DNA of 64,000 bases from Mucilaginibacter sp. (GTDB taxonomy: Bacteria > Bacteroidota > Bacteroidia > Sphingobacteriales > Sphingobacteriaceae): positions 62,001 through 126,000 of the forward strand of contig JAQBOV010000029.1 in the NCBI GenBank assembly GCA_028287895.1, written 5' to 3'. The notes under the pieces were generated by a model. That model made no database searches and had not been told where the DNA came from. It saw only the letters and a list, made by a program, of their open reading frames with translations. Below are positions 43,183 to 50,651 of this stretch, piece by piece. Made by a program: the position numbers and the translations under genes. Within the stretch, counting starts at the first letter, position 1; the number at the start of each line of letters is the position of its first letter.

Positions 43183-46020
43183 ATGAAGCTTCAATGCATA
43201 TCAGCGGCCATAACTTTTATCATAACCTTCCATGCTTATGGGCAAACGGGGCGCCGGGTAAGCGGCGTGGTCAAGGACTCGGCGGGTACCACCATCCCGG
43301 GATCAACCGTAAAATTATTGACCGGGAAAGATAGCCTGGCAGTTGCCACTGATTTGAATGGTAAGTTTACCTTTCCTTCGGTCGATGCCAACCAGTTCAG
43401 CCTGCTGGTATTCTCGGTAGGCTATCAGCCCTTAAAACGCCGGTTTATGCTCAGTAATGATAACAAACCGGCTGAACTTGCCCCAATCGTGTTAAAAAGT
43501 GAGGCGATTGCCCTGAAAGGCGTTACCATCACCGATATCAATGCGATCAAGCTAAAGGAGGATACGGTGGAATACAATGCCGCAGCCTACAAGGTAAGGG
43601 AAGGCGCCCCGGTAGAGGATGTGATCAAAAAACTTCCAGGTGTGGATGTGGACAAAGACGGGAACATCACCGCCCAGGGAAAAAGTGTAAGCAAAGTGCG
43701 ATTGAATGGTAAAGATTACATGGCCGGCGACGTAACCAGCCTCACCAAAAACTTACCTGCCGACCTGGTGCAAAGCATACAGGTGGTGGATGACTATGGC
43801 GACCAGGCCAATATTACCGGCATTAAAAGCGGAGATCCGCAAAAGGTGCTGAACATCAACATAAAAAAAGATAAAAACTACGGATATTTTGGCCAGGCAA
43901 CCGAAGGTGGCGGCCGTGATGCGATACCGCAGCTAGACGGCGCAAAGGATGGCGACCGGCATATTGCTTCGGCAAACGTTTTCAGTTTTAGCGGTGACCG
44001 CCAGATCGCCGTATCGGGCAACCTGAACAATACCAATACCAACCTGTTCAATTTTGGCAGCGGGCCGGGTGGAGCACCTGGCGGTGGTGGCCCAAGGACG
44101 CTTAACAGTAATGCAAACAATGGTATTACGACTGCACGGTCCGCCGGACTTAACTACAGGGACGCATGGGGTAAAAAGATTACGGTTTATGGCAGTTACA
44201 GCTTTTCTGATAACGCAGTGAATATCATCAGCACATCGATACAAAATAACATATCGCTGCATAACCCGACGGTCAACAACACCAGCAGCACCGAAAAAGA
44301 TGACAAGATCAACCACCGCTTTAACTTTAATATGGAGTGGAAGGCTGATACGGCCAACTATTTTAAGATAAGCCCCAGCTTTTCTTATGCCGGTTTACAT
44401 ACTTTGCAAAATGCAGCAAGCAGTTTAACAGCGAACTCCGGTACGGTATCCGATTATGACCTCGATTTAATGAGCCATTCATCAGCGCCAAATTATGGGC
44501 TGAATGTATTATACAATCACCGTTTTAATACGCCGGGGCGTAACTTCAGCGTACTGGCAACATCAGGTTCTTCAAAGAGCGACCAGTACCAAAACCCGGT
44601 TTATAATTACCTGGCGGGAAAAGCCAATGCACCGGTAAACCAGGTGATTAACACCAACAGCCGTACCGATAGCGTGGGTACATCGCTCTCCTACCTGGAG
44701 CCACTGAGCAAGTCGTCCTTCCTTGAACTGAATTATAATTTTCATTATTCAAACACGATTGCAGATAAAACTACCGATACGCTTACTGTGGGCGGCACCA
44801 GCAACCGCTACGATTTGCTGAGCAACGATTACAAGTTTCAATTCATCACCAACCGTTTCGGGCTGAACTATCGCTTTATTGAAAAGAAATATAACTATAT
44901 CCTGGGTGTGGCAGCCCAGCCTTCGCTGTTAGAAGGCTCTTCCTTAGCGGCTGCGCCTACGCATATCACTACTTTCAACTTTTCGCCCGTGGCCAGGTTC
45001 GTTTATAATTTCTCGCGGAGCCAGTCGCTGAGTTTTAATTACAGCGGGGCAAGCAATCCGCCGACCTACAGCGAACTGCAGCCGGTTACCGATTTCTCGA
45101 GCGCGAGCTACCCTGTCCAGGGCAACGCGGAGCTGAAACCGGAGTACAATAACATAGTTAACCTGCGCTATAATAAATTCGATTTCGCATCAGGGAATGT
45201 ATTTTTTTCGAACCTGAATTTTACGCAGACTGATCATAAGATCGTAGCCGGCACGGTTACTTTTCCACGAAACTATACGATCAACCCCAAACTGGCCGGG
45301 ACCATACTGACGCAATATCAAAATGCCGATGGTTACTATTCGGCATCGGCATTTTACTTGTATGCCAAGCCATGGCAAAAGCGTAAATACACCTTAATGG
45401 TTAATGGCAACATCAGCTACAACAATAATATCTCTTATATTAGTAATGTAGATTCTGCCACATTTGCCCAGAGCACTCAAAAGAATATCGCCAAAAACCT
45501 GGTGCTTACACAGGGATTGCGTTTCCGGGTGAGTATTACCGATGTGATAGACGCCGAGGTAAACGGCAGTTACAGTATTAACCACTCGGTCAACTCGATA
45601 CCGCAGGCTAATGTGAACAGTAATTTCAGAACCGTCAACCTGGGTGTGAACGGCAAAAACTATGTTTGGAATGACTGGACCGCCAGCTATGATTATACCA
45701 AAACCATTTATGAAGGTTATAAGGGGGCGACCAATCCCAATATTTTAAACACGTATCTGGAGCGCCGCTTTTTAAAGGGCAATGCGGGCACGCTGCGTTT
45801 GTCGGTAAACGATGTGTTTAACCAGAACACCGGTTTCACATCTACCCAAACCGGTAGCGCCATTACCCAGAGCAACGTGAATCGTTTGGGCAGATATTAT
45901 CTGCTTACCTTTACGCTGAAGCTGCAAAAGTTTGCCGGCAAAAGTCCTGCAATGGGCCCGGGCAGGCCGGGTGGTGGCCCAGGCGGCCCGCCTCCCGGCG
46001 GTGGGCCGGGCGCGGACTAA
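43183..46020 (+). CDS. Outer-membrane beta-barrel protein, TonB-dependent-receptor-like, with Gly/Pro-rich C-terminus
   Basis: A 945-residue protein with a signal peptide (ending AYGQ), a carboxypeptidase-regulatory-like domain (about 25-110, GVVKDSAGTTIPGSTVKLL) and a plug-like domain (about 120-235, VIKKLPGVDVDKDGNI, VRLNGKDY). A long barrel-forming region follows (OMP_b-brl_3 type). Two Gly/Pro-rich stretches stand out: one near residues 290-305 and the C-terminal 27 residues. No SusD partner is present. The barrel family in Bacteroidota is linked to uptake of metals or small ligands. It is divergent from the LytS/LytTR pair, its likely regulator. Confidence 0.88.
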   Translation: MKLQCISAAITFIITFHAYGQTGRRVSGVVKDSAGTTIPGSTVKLLTGKDSLAVATDLNGKFTFPSVDANQFSLLVFSVGYQPLKRRFMLSNDNKPAELAPIVLKSEAIALKGVTITDINAIKLKEDTVEYNAAAYKVREGAPVEDVIKKLPGVDVDKDGNITAQGKSVSKVRLNGKDYMAGDVTSLTKNLPADLVQSIQVVDDYGDQANITGIKSGDPQKVLNINIKKDKNYGYFGQATEGGGRDAIPQLDGAKDGDRHIASANVFSFSGDRQIAVSGNLNNTNTNLFNFGSGPGGAPGGGGPRTLNSNANNGITTARSAGLNYRDAWGKKITVYGSYSFSDNAVNIISTSIQNNISLHNPTVNNTSSTEKDDKINHRFNFNMEWKADTANYFKISPSFSYAGLHTLQNAASSLTANSGTVSDYDLDLMSHSSAPNYGLNVLYNHRFNTPGRNFSVLATSGSSKSDQYQNPVYNYLAGKANAPVNQVINTNSRTDSVGTSLSYLEPLSKSSFLELNYNFHYSNTIADKTTDTLTVGGTSNRYDLLSNDYKFQFITNRFGLNYRFIEKKYNYILGVAAQPSLLEGSSLAAAPTHITTFNFSPVARFVYNFSRSQSLSFNYSGASNPPTYSELQPVTDFSSASYPVQGNAELKPEYNNIVNLRYNKFDFASGNVFFSNLNFTQTDHKIVAGTVTFPRNYTINPKLAGTILTQYQNADGYYSASAFYLYAKPWQKRKYTLMVNGNISYNNNISYISNVDSATFAQSTQKNIAKNLVLTQGLRFRVSITDVIDAEVNGSYSINHSVNSIPQANVNSNFRTVNLGVNGKNYVWNDWTASYDYTKTIYEGYKGATNPNILNTYLERRFLKGNAGTLRLSVNDVFNQNTGFTSTQTGSAITQSNVNRLGRYYLLTFTLKLQKFAGKSPAMGPGRPGGGPGGPPPGGGPGAD

Positions 46021-46025
46021 AAGCA

Positions 46026-46050
46026 GCCCCGCTGGCAACCCTTGCGGGGC
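46026..46050 (+). terminator. GC-rich hairpin after the barrel gene
   Basis: GCCCCGC (46026-46032) pairs with GCGGGGC (46044-46050) 6 bp after the stop codon. There is no T tract, so it may stabilise the 3' end rather than terminate. Confidence 0.4.
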
Positions 46051-46162
46051 AACGGAGCGCTTTGGAATGGGTAGTTAATACATCAAGATAAAAAGTCTCC
46101 AACCGGGGGAGATTCACTCAGGGAATTAATTGTACAACCAAATTAAACATAAATAAACAAAC

Positions 46163-46732
46163 ATGAAAAAGATCAATCTATTAGCAGCGGTTTTGATGCT
46201 TGGCACCACCGCATTTGCACAATCCAAATGGGCGGTTAACAAAGCCCACGCCAAAGTAGGATTTACCGTAACGCACCTCGCTATTTCGGAAGTGGACGGA
46301 AATTTCAAAAAATTTGATGCCACCCTTACTTCGTCCAAAGCTGACTTTAGTGATGCCGTTTTTGAGCTGACAGCCGACGTAGGCTCGGTAAATACCGATA
46401 ACGACATGCGTGATAACGATCTGAAAAGTGATCATTTTTTTGACGCCGCCAAATACCCAACCCTCAGCTTTGTAAGCAAAGGCATTACTAAAACGGGCGA
46501 TAAAAGATACAAGCTAACCGGCGAGCTGACCATGCATGGGATAACCAAGCCGGTTACCCTTGATATGGCAGTGACCGGCACCGGAAAAAGTATGCAAAAC
46601 CAAAAGCCGATAGCAGGCTTCAAAATTACCGGCACGATCAATCGTAATGATTTCGGCGTGGGGCACATGCCTTCGGCCGTGGTGTCCGATGAGGTAGAGA
46701 TACGGGCTGTGGGTGAATTTGACCAGATATAG
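46163..46732 (+). CDS. YceI-family periplasmic protein
   Basis: A 189-residue protein with a signal peptide (MKKINLLAAVLMLGTTAFAQ). The lipocalin-like YceI barrel follows: WAVNKAHAKVGFTVTHLAISEVDGNF, DNDLKSDHFFDAAKYP, LTMHGITKPVTLD and INRNDFGVG are all family blocks. YceI proteins bind isoprenoid chains and are often linked to stress or electron transport. It lies 142 bp after the barrel gene and probably has its own promoter. A terminator follows. Confidence 0.93.
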   Translation: MKKINLLAAVLMLGTTAFAQSKWAVNKAHAKVGFTVTHLAISEVDGNFKKFDATLTSSKADFSDAVFELTADVGSVNTDNDMRDNDLKSDHFFDAAKYPTLSFVSKGITKTGDKRYKLTGELTMHGITKPVTLDMAVTGTGKSMQNQKPIAGFKITGTINRNDFGVGHMPSAVVSDEVEIRAVGEFDQI

Positions 46733-46774
46733 GACAAGTCGCAGGCACGGATAATAGATAGGGCGACGGGTAAT

Positions 46775-46806
46775 ACAGGTATCCTAGAAGCGGTACCTGT
46801 TTTTTG
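46775..46806 (+). terminator. Rho-independent terminator after the YceI gene
   Basis: ACAGGTA (46775-46781) pairs with TACCTGT (46794-46800) and is followed by TTTTT. It lies 43 bp after the yceI-like stop codon. Confidence 0.75.
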
Positions 46807-46814
46807 CCTGTTGG

Positions 46815-47101
46815 TTAGCCCCTCCAAAACAAGCCAAATTATTCCCCAAAAATGAAAAAGGAAATGCCAGGTACATTTACCTGCGGTTAACAGTGGACGG
46901 CATATTAAAGGATGTGGCCACGAAAAGGCAATGGGGTAACCTGCGATGGAATGCTTCGGCTGGCCGCGCGACCGGGTTAAAAGAGGACGCAAAAGCACTC
47001 AACGCTATCTGGACGTGATATGCAGCAAGGTTTATCAGGCCAAGAAAATGCTAATGGATGCGGACAAAGCTTACTTCAACCGCCTCATTTTTTTTAATTG
47101 A
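46815..47101 (+). pseudogene. Tyrosine-recombinase (integrase) N-terminal arm-domain remnant
   Basis: With no start codon, the frame from 46815 reads NARYIYLRLTVDGILKDV, ATKRQWGNLRWNASAGRATG and LKEDAKALNA, then meets a stop. Shifting by one base restores YLDVICSKVYQAKKMLMDAD up to TGA at 47099. This order (YLRLTVDG, KRxW...WN...GRATG, LNAYLD...KVYxA) is the arm-type DNA-binding domain of Bacteroidota phage/conjugative-transposon integrases. The catalytic domain is absent. It is a truncated, frameshifted relic of a mobile element. Confidence 0.75.
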
Positions 47102-47134
47102 TCAGAAAACCGTATTTTTAATTATAGATTATGA

Positions 47135-47281
47135 ATGAAAAACATCAAAGATGAATTACAACATATCATTCTCGGACATGAACCGGCTGACCAAGCAAGC
47201 CAACTCAAAAAAACTCAACGTTTCCTTAAGATCTGCACGATGAGAATGTACTTTCCGAATGGCGTTCTTTTCTTTTTGTAA
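47135..47281 (+). pseudogene. Truncated small frame beside the integrase relic
   Basis: ATG at 47135 opens a 48-codon frame (MKNIKDELQHIILGHE, then ASQLKKTQRFLK) ending at 47279-47281. The N-terminus looks like the start of a larger Bacteroidota hypothetical that is often near mobile DNA, which is recollection only. The last third is not protein-like. The frame is probably cut off. Confidence 0.3.
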
Positions 47282-47517
47282 AATCCGGTAAATTGAATTA
47301 ACCTGCGAGGCTACCATATTTGCAGGCAATTCAAAAAACCTCGTTTAGACACTAAAAACGCACATTTTGAGCGGAGAAATCAGCTTTTCATAGAGCCTCC
47401 AGCTGATTAAACCGGGCGAATTCAACAGTATAATGTCCGGGCACATGTACAGCAAAATGTATAAAGGGGAGTTATTGGATTTTATTACATAAATTCGTAA
47501 TATCAATCTTTCTCACG

Positions 47518-47874
47518 ATGAAAAAGCTAATCATTATCGAAGACGATACCGACGCCCGTGAAATGGTCGTTTTTACATTTGAGAATGGCGGGTTTGAAGT
47601 TATTGGGTCCGACAAAGAATTATCCGTTCAGGAGATAGCCGGATTAAAACCCCATATCGTAGTTATCGACTACATGGTTAACGGCAGCCCTGGAAATGAG
47701 ATTGGTTTAAAGCTCAAAGCAAACAGGCTCACCCGCCATATCCCAATTATCCTGTATTCACCTAATCTAAATATCGATGAAATAGAGCACGATAGTTGTG
47801 CCGATGGTTTTATAGCAAAGCCGCTTGAATTAGAAGATTTCGTATACCTGGTCAATAGGATAGCTTTATCATGA
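47518..47874 (+). CDS. Stand-alone CheY-like receiver protein
   Basis: A 118-residue single receiver domain. Acidic residues EDD at 8-10, phospho-acceptor D51 (VVIDYMV), a Ser/Thr-position residue in IILYSPN and the conserved K101 (IAKPLE) are all present. It has no output domain, so it relays phosphate or binds a partner. No kinase is adjacent; the nearest is the PAS-GAF kinase at 53839. It lies just right of the mobile-element relics. Confidence 0.9.
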   Translation: MKKLIIIEDDTDAREMVVFTFENGGFEVIGSDKELSVQEIAGLKPHIVVIDYMVNGSPGNEIGLKLKANRLTRHIPIILYSPNLNIDEIEHDSCADGFIAKPLELEDFVYLVNRIALS

Positions 47875-47888
47875 AACCCTCCGGCGGG

Positions 47889-47918
47889 GGGTAGAAACGC
47901 AATGCTTTGCGTCTACCC
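47889..47918. repeat. Short palindrome of the ACGCAATGCTTTGCGT type
   Basis: GGGTAGAAACGCAA and TTTGCGTCTACCC form a near-perfect hairpin around TGC. Palindromes of this kind (AGACGCAA...TTGCGTCT) recur in Bacteroidota intergenic DNA. The rest of the 382 bp gap up to 48257 holds similar degenerate words (CAGAAACGCGATACATTTCTCTC) and no convincing gene. Confidence 0.5.
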
Positions 47919-48256
47919 GCGCCTATCACCCAATTACATCCGTTTCCGAGAGCCACGTCACAGAAACGCGATACATTTCTCTCTACAGGAACCGCTTATA
48001 TAAGGTAATCCCCTTGCCGGGCAAACCGGCTTGACTAACCGTCAATATCTGCCAAAAAGTAATAGTCAGATTAAAACTTATCAACAGTTTCTGAAAATTA
48101 ATGCTACCTTTACCCCACAATATTGGCACACAATTTTGATGAACGGCATGCGGGAAATACTATTTCCGGGGCTCATAAATCATAACTCCTTGCAGCAATA
48201 TATGCGGGGTTTTTCTTTTCGGCATGCCAAAACTGTTACAACCTGCGAATAAAATT

Positions 48257-48598
48257 ATGGAAGAAAGAAAGTATTTACAAACCTGGAAAAAGTATATTCC
48301 GGTTATCCGTTTGTATCTGAAGAAAAGTCTGACTGAAGATCAGCAGTTTAAATTGAATATCACCGATTTTGAGTCGGCAGGCGACAGGGGGAAATCTGGT
48401 TATACCTTTAATCTGCAAATAGAAAACGGCAAGGTGAGCAACAATATCAGCGGTTCTGCTGTAGCGCGCGACCTGTTTGAACTATTAAAAGCAGATGAAG
48501 TCATCAAAGCCTTTTTACAGGAAAAAAGCGTAAAAATAAGCGTAGGTAAATCCTTTATGCTGACTATAAAGACTTCGCATATTTCTGTGTATAAATAG
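48257..48598 (+). CDS. Hypothetical protein
   Basis: A 113-residue protein from ATG 48257 (MEERKYLQTWKKY). The frame can be extended to 48224, but MEERK is the more natural start. It is soluble, with an amphipathic N-terminal helix and then alternating beta-type segments (GYTFNLQIENGKVSN, VKISVGKSFMLTIKTSHISVYK). No family is recognised. A clear terminator follows 28 bp later, which supports a real transcript. Confidence 0.7.
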   Translation: MEERKYLQTWKKYIPVIRLYLKKSLTEDQQFKLNITDFESAGDRGKSGYTFNLQIENGKVSNNISGSAVARDLFELLKADEVIKAFLQEKSVKISVGKSFMLTIKTSHISVYK

Positions 48599-48626
48599 CG
48601 ATAATCGTCTGAACCGGAATTTATGG

Positions 48627-48670
48627 AATTAGAATCTGCTTAATAATTGAATTCTAATTAGTCCTTTTTT
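48627..48670 (+). terminator. Rho-independent terminator after the hypothetical gene
   Basis: AATTAGAAT (48627-48635) pairs perfectly with ATTCTAATT (48651-48659), then AGTCC and six Ts follow. The left arm lies inside a decayed GGAATTT-type repeat, so the repeat may have supplied the terminator. Confidence 0.65.
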
Positions 48671-48817
48671 CGGTAAGTTCAGGTTCAGATAAGCTACTTG
48701 TATGAAATAATTTAAGATAGCCGATGCCCGACGGTCATCTGTGGACCGTATGACCTGGCTTCTTTAAGTCCCCTTGCTTGGAGAAGATTAGACCAGACTA
48801 AGGAAAAAGAAAGACTG

Positions 48818-49006
48818 CTATTTATGCAGCCGTTCCGCTACCTGGTCTATGGTAAATCCAACGTATTTCTTTGCACGGTCCACATAGTCGGGAGCGTCAT
48901 CTATTAACTCTTCGAGTAATGATTTACCGTTCTCTTTTTCCCTGATCAGATAATAGATGCCATAACCCACAGCCGCACCTACAGCCATCAATTTTAATAT
49001 CCTCAT
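48818..49006 (-). CDS. Small YtxH-like membrane-anchored hypothetical protein
   Basis: A 62-residue protein with one N-terminal membrane segment (MRILKLMAVGAAVGYGIYYLI) and a charged amphipathic tail (REKENGKSLLEELIDDAPDYV). The layout recalls YtxH-like envelope stress proteins, but it is too short for a firm family call. It has no operon partner. Confidence 0.65.
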   Translation of the reverse strand: MRILKLMAVGAAVGYGIYYLIREKENGKSLLEELIDDAPDYVDRAKKYVGFTIDQVAERLHK

Positions 49007-49190
49007 ACTAATGCCTTTAAGTTGGTAATAAAGTTACAAAAATGATGTGACTGATATTTGCAGCCGGCCGATTTTTTTTGGAATGTATTTTCCGTCGTTA
49101 TTTTATCGCTTCCTCCTGATGAAAATAATTTCATTTTTTTTATTGCATAAATTGTTTTTTTAACCGTAACGAAGTTTATCATGAGCCATT

Positions 49191-49688
49191 TTACTGTTCT
49201 GCCTGGTGGTTGCAGTTCATGACGGTTTCTTTGAAGTTCAGATCGAGATCATTTTCCATCGTTTGCTTTGTCGGCCTTAAAAACAAAAAATATAACATCA
49301 GCAAACCTGCAACGGCCAGGTAAAATAAATTTCCCCTGAGCATAAAAGCCGCTATGGCAAACAGCGATGGCGCCTCAAGCAGGGCGAACCTGGTTATTAA
49401 AGCGGTTTGATAAGCGATGACCTTTTCGCCTAATATGTTTTTATCACCAAGATTATTTAATTGCTGATTAAATAGCATATGGCCGGACATAAATCCGCCA
49501 ATGGCCAGTACCGGCACAACATAAATCAACAGATCATCCTTGTTTGTGAAACCAAAATAGAGCGTTGTCGATTGTGTAAAGGCCGCCAGGGCGAATATTA
49601 CTTGCCCGGCAAGCAATGCTAAATGTATAATGGAAATTGATTTTAGAAAACCATCGGTTGCTGGTTTGATGCTGTCTTTATAGGCCAT
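49191..49688 (-). CDS. Conserved hypothetical integral membrane protein
   Basis: A 165-residue protein with four hydrophobic segments (about 16-38, 53-71, 95-115, 120-140) and short charged termini. The loop between the second and third segments (FNQQLNNLGDKNILGEKVIAYQTA) and the RPTKQTMENDL tail are hydrophilic. I do not recognise a functional family. It appears monocistronic, with no partner gene. Confidence 0.75.
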   Translation of the reverse strand: MAYKDSIKPATDGFLKSISIIHLALLAGQVIFALAAFTQSTTLYFGFTNKDDLLIYVVPVLAIGGFMSGHMLFNQQLNNLGDKNILGEKVIAYQTALITRFALLEAPSLFAIAAFMLRGNLFYLAVAGLLMLYFLFLRPTKQTMENDLDLNFKETVMNCNHQAEQ

Positions 49689-49842
49689 GGGATGACAATT
49701 GAGGTTTATAATGTAAATATATCCTATTAAAAGATAACCAGTTAAAAGGTAGTGTCAGGATTGCCAATAATTCTTTTCTTTTCAAAGCCTGTGCAATCAG
49801 TCAGCATCTTTCTTTAAATTTAGCGCAGACCGGCAGGGCCAT

Positions 49843-49879
49843 AAAAAAAAGACGTGCAGCAGAACTACAACGTCTTTTC
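49843..49879. terminator. Bidirectional hairpin terminator
   Basis: AAAAGACGT (49847-49855) and ACGTCTTTT (49870-49878) form a 9 bp stem with A-rich and T-rich flanks, so it could act in both directions. It lies between the membrane protein and the 50139-50615 gene. The remainder of the 450 bp gap holds only the tandem repeat at 49968. Confidence 0.6.
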
Positions 49880-49967
49880 ATATATAGTTAAGGGGAATTA
49901 TTTGAACTTTACACCCGGGACTGCCCCTTGTTAAGGATGACCCGGAGAAGAATATAATGCTCCTCGC

Positions 49968-50011
49968 GCTATATATATCTTAATAATTTGCTATATATAT
50001 CCTAATAATTA
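49968..50011. repeat. Tandem 22 bp repeat, two copies
   Basis: GCTATATATATCTTAATAAT begins the first unit (49968-49989) and GCTATATATATCCTAATAAT the second (49990-50011). The units differ at two positions. It could be a duplicated binding site or a slippage product. Confidence 0.7.
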
Positions 50012-50138
50012 CAAGTCTAAACTATTAATTCAATATAAATTTAAAATGAGAACGGCAATTGATCTTTAATATTATCTGCCAAAGTGATATTGTTAATAAG
50101 AAAAAGAAAAGTTGCCTTTAGGATCGGCGGGCCGGTGC

Positions 50139-50615
50139 TTATTTCTCTTCCATTACTACACTGCCGGATTTTTTATCGAAGCCCGCCGAGATGATGGCCA
50201 TAAAAAGAGAATTATCAAAACGGTAAATATCCTTGTACTGATCTGAACCCCGGAAAACTAAGGCCATTGTTGACCGCCTGGCCTGTTCAAGCAAAGAATT
50301 GATATCCTGCCGGCGCAAGGTGGAATAGATAACCTGGCGCGAAACATTTCCGCCCGTACCCATGGCACTTGCTCTCAATGATAACGTTTCTGCTTTACTG
50401 GGGTCCGTACGGTTACTTTTAAAAAGGTCAAAGTTTCTGCCATTGAGCACCTGCCTGCCGGCCGAACTAAATCCTTTTGATAGCAGCAAATAATCATGTG
50501 CCTGATTATCTGCCATATTGGTTAAGCTCTGCAGCTCGGCAAACGACAGGCTTTGGGCCTGCCCCGTCAAACAAACAAAAGGCAATAAAATGGCAAACAG
50601 GTATCTTCTGATCAT
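50139..50615 (-). CDS. Secreted hypothetical protein
   Basis: A 158-residue protein with a signal peptide (MIRRYLFAILLPFVCLTGQAQ). The mature part is mixed alpha/beta with no recognised motif (LSFAELQSLTNMADNQAHDYLLLSKGF). It lies 36 bp after the penicillin-acylase-family gene in the same direction, so the two may be co-transcribed. The function is unknown. Confidence 0.75.
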   Translation of the reverse strand: MIRRYLFAILLPFVCLTGQAQSLSFAELQSLTNMADNQAHDYLLLSKGFSSAGRQVLNGRNFDLFKSNRTDPSKAETLSLRASAMGTGGNVSRQVIYSTLRRQDINSLLEQARRSTMALVFRGSDQYKDIYRFDNSLFMAIISAGFDKKSGSVVMEEK

Positions 50616-50651
50616 GTTGGGTAGCGGCTGATATTTATTTACGCATGAATT

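Noticed and set aside
43878..44316. Minus-strand frames opposite the barrel gene
   Set aside because: They are shadows of the Gly/Pro-rich and barrel coding sequence, with no independent support.
46432..46998. 188-codon minus-strand frame across the YceI gene end and integrase relic
   Set aside because: It lies opposite the well-supported YceI gene and the integrase remnant, and its protein is Pro/Ser/Arg-rich without motifs.
48031..48252. 73-codon plus-strand frame opening with TTG
   Set aside because: It overlaps the better-supported 48257 gene region, starts inside a repeat-rich gap and has no recognisable composition or ribosome-binding site.
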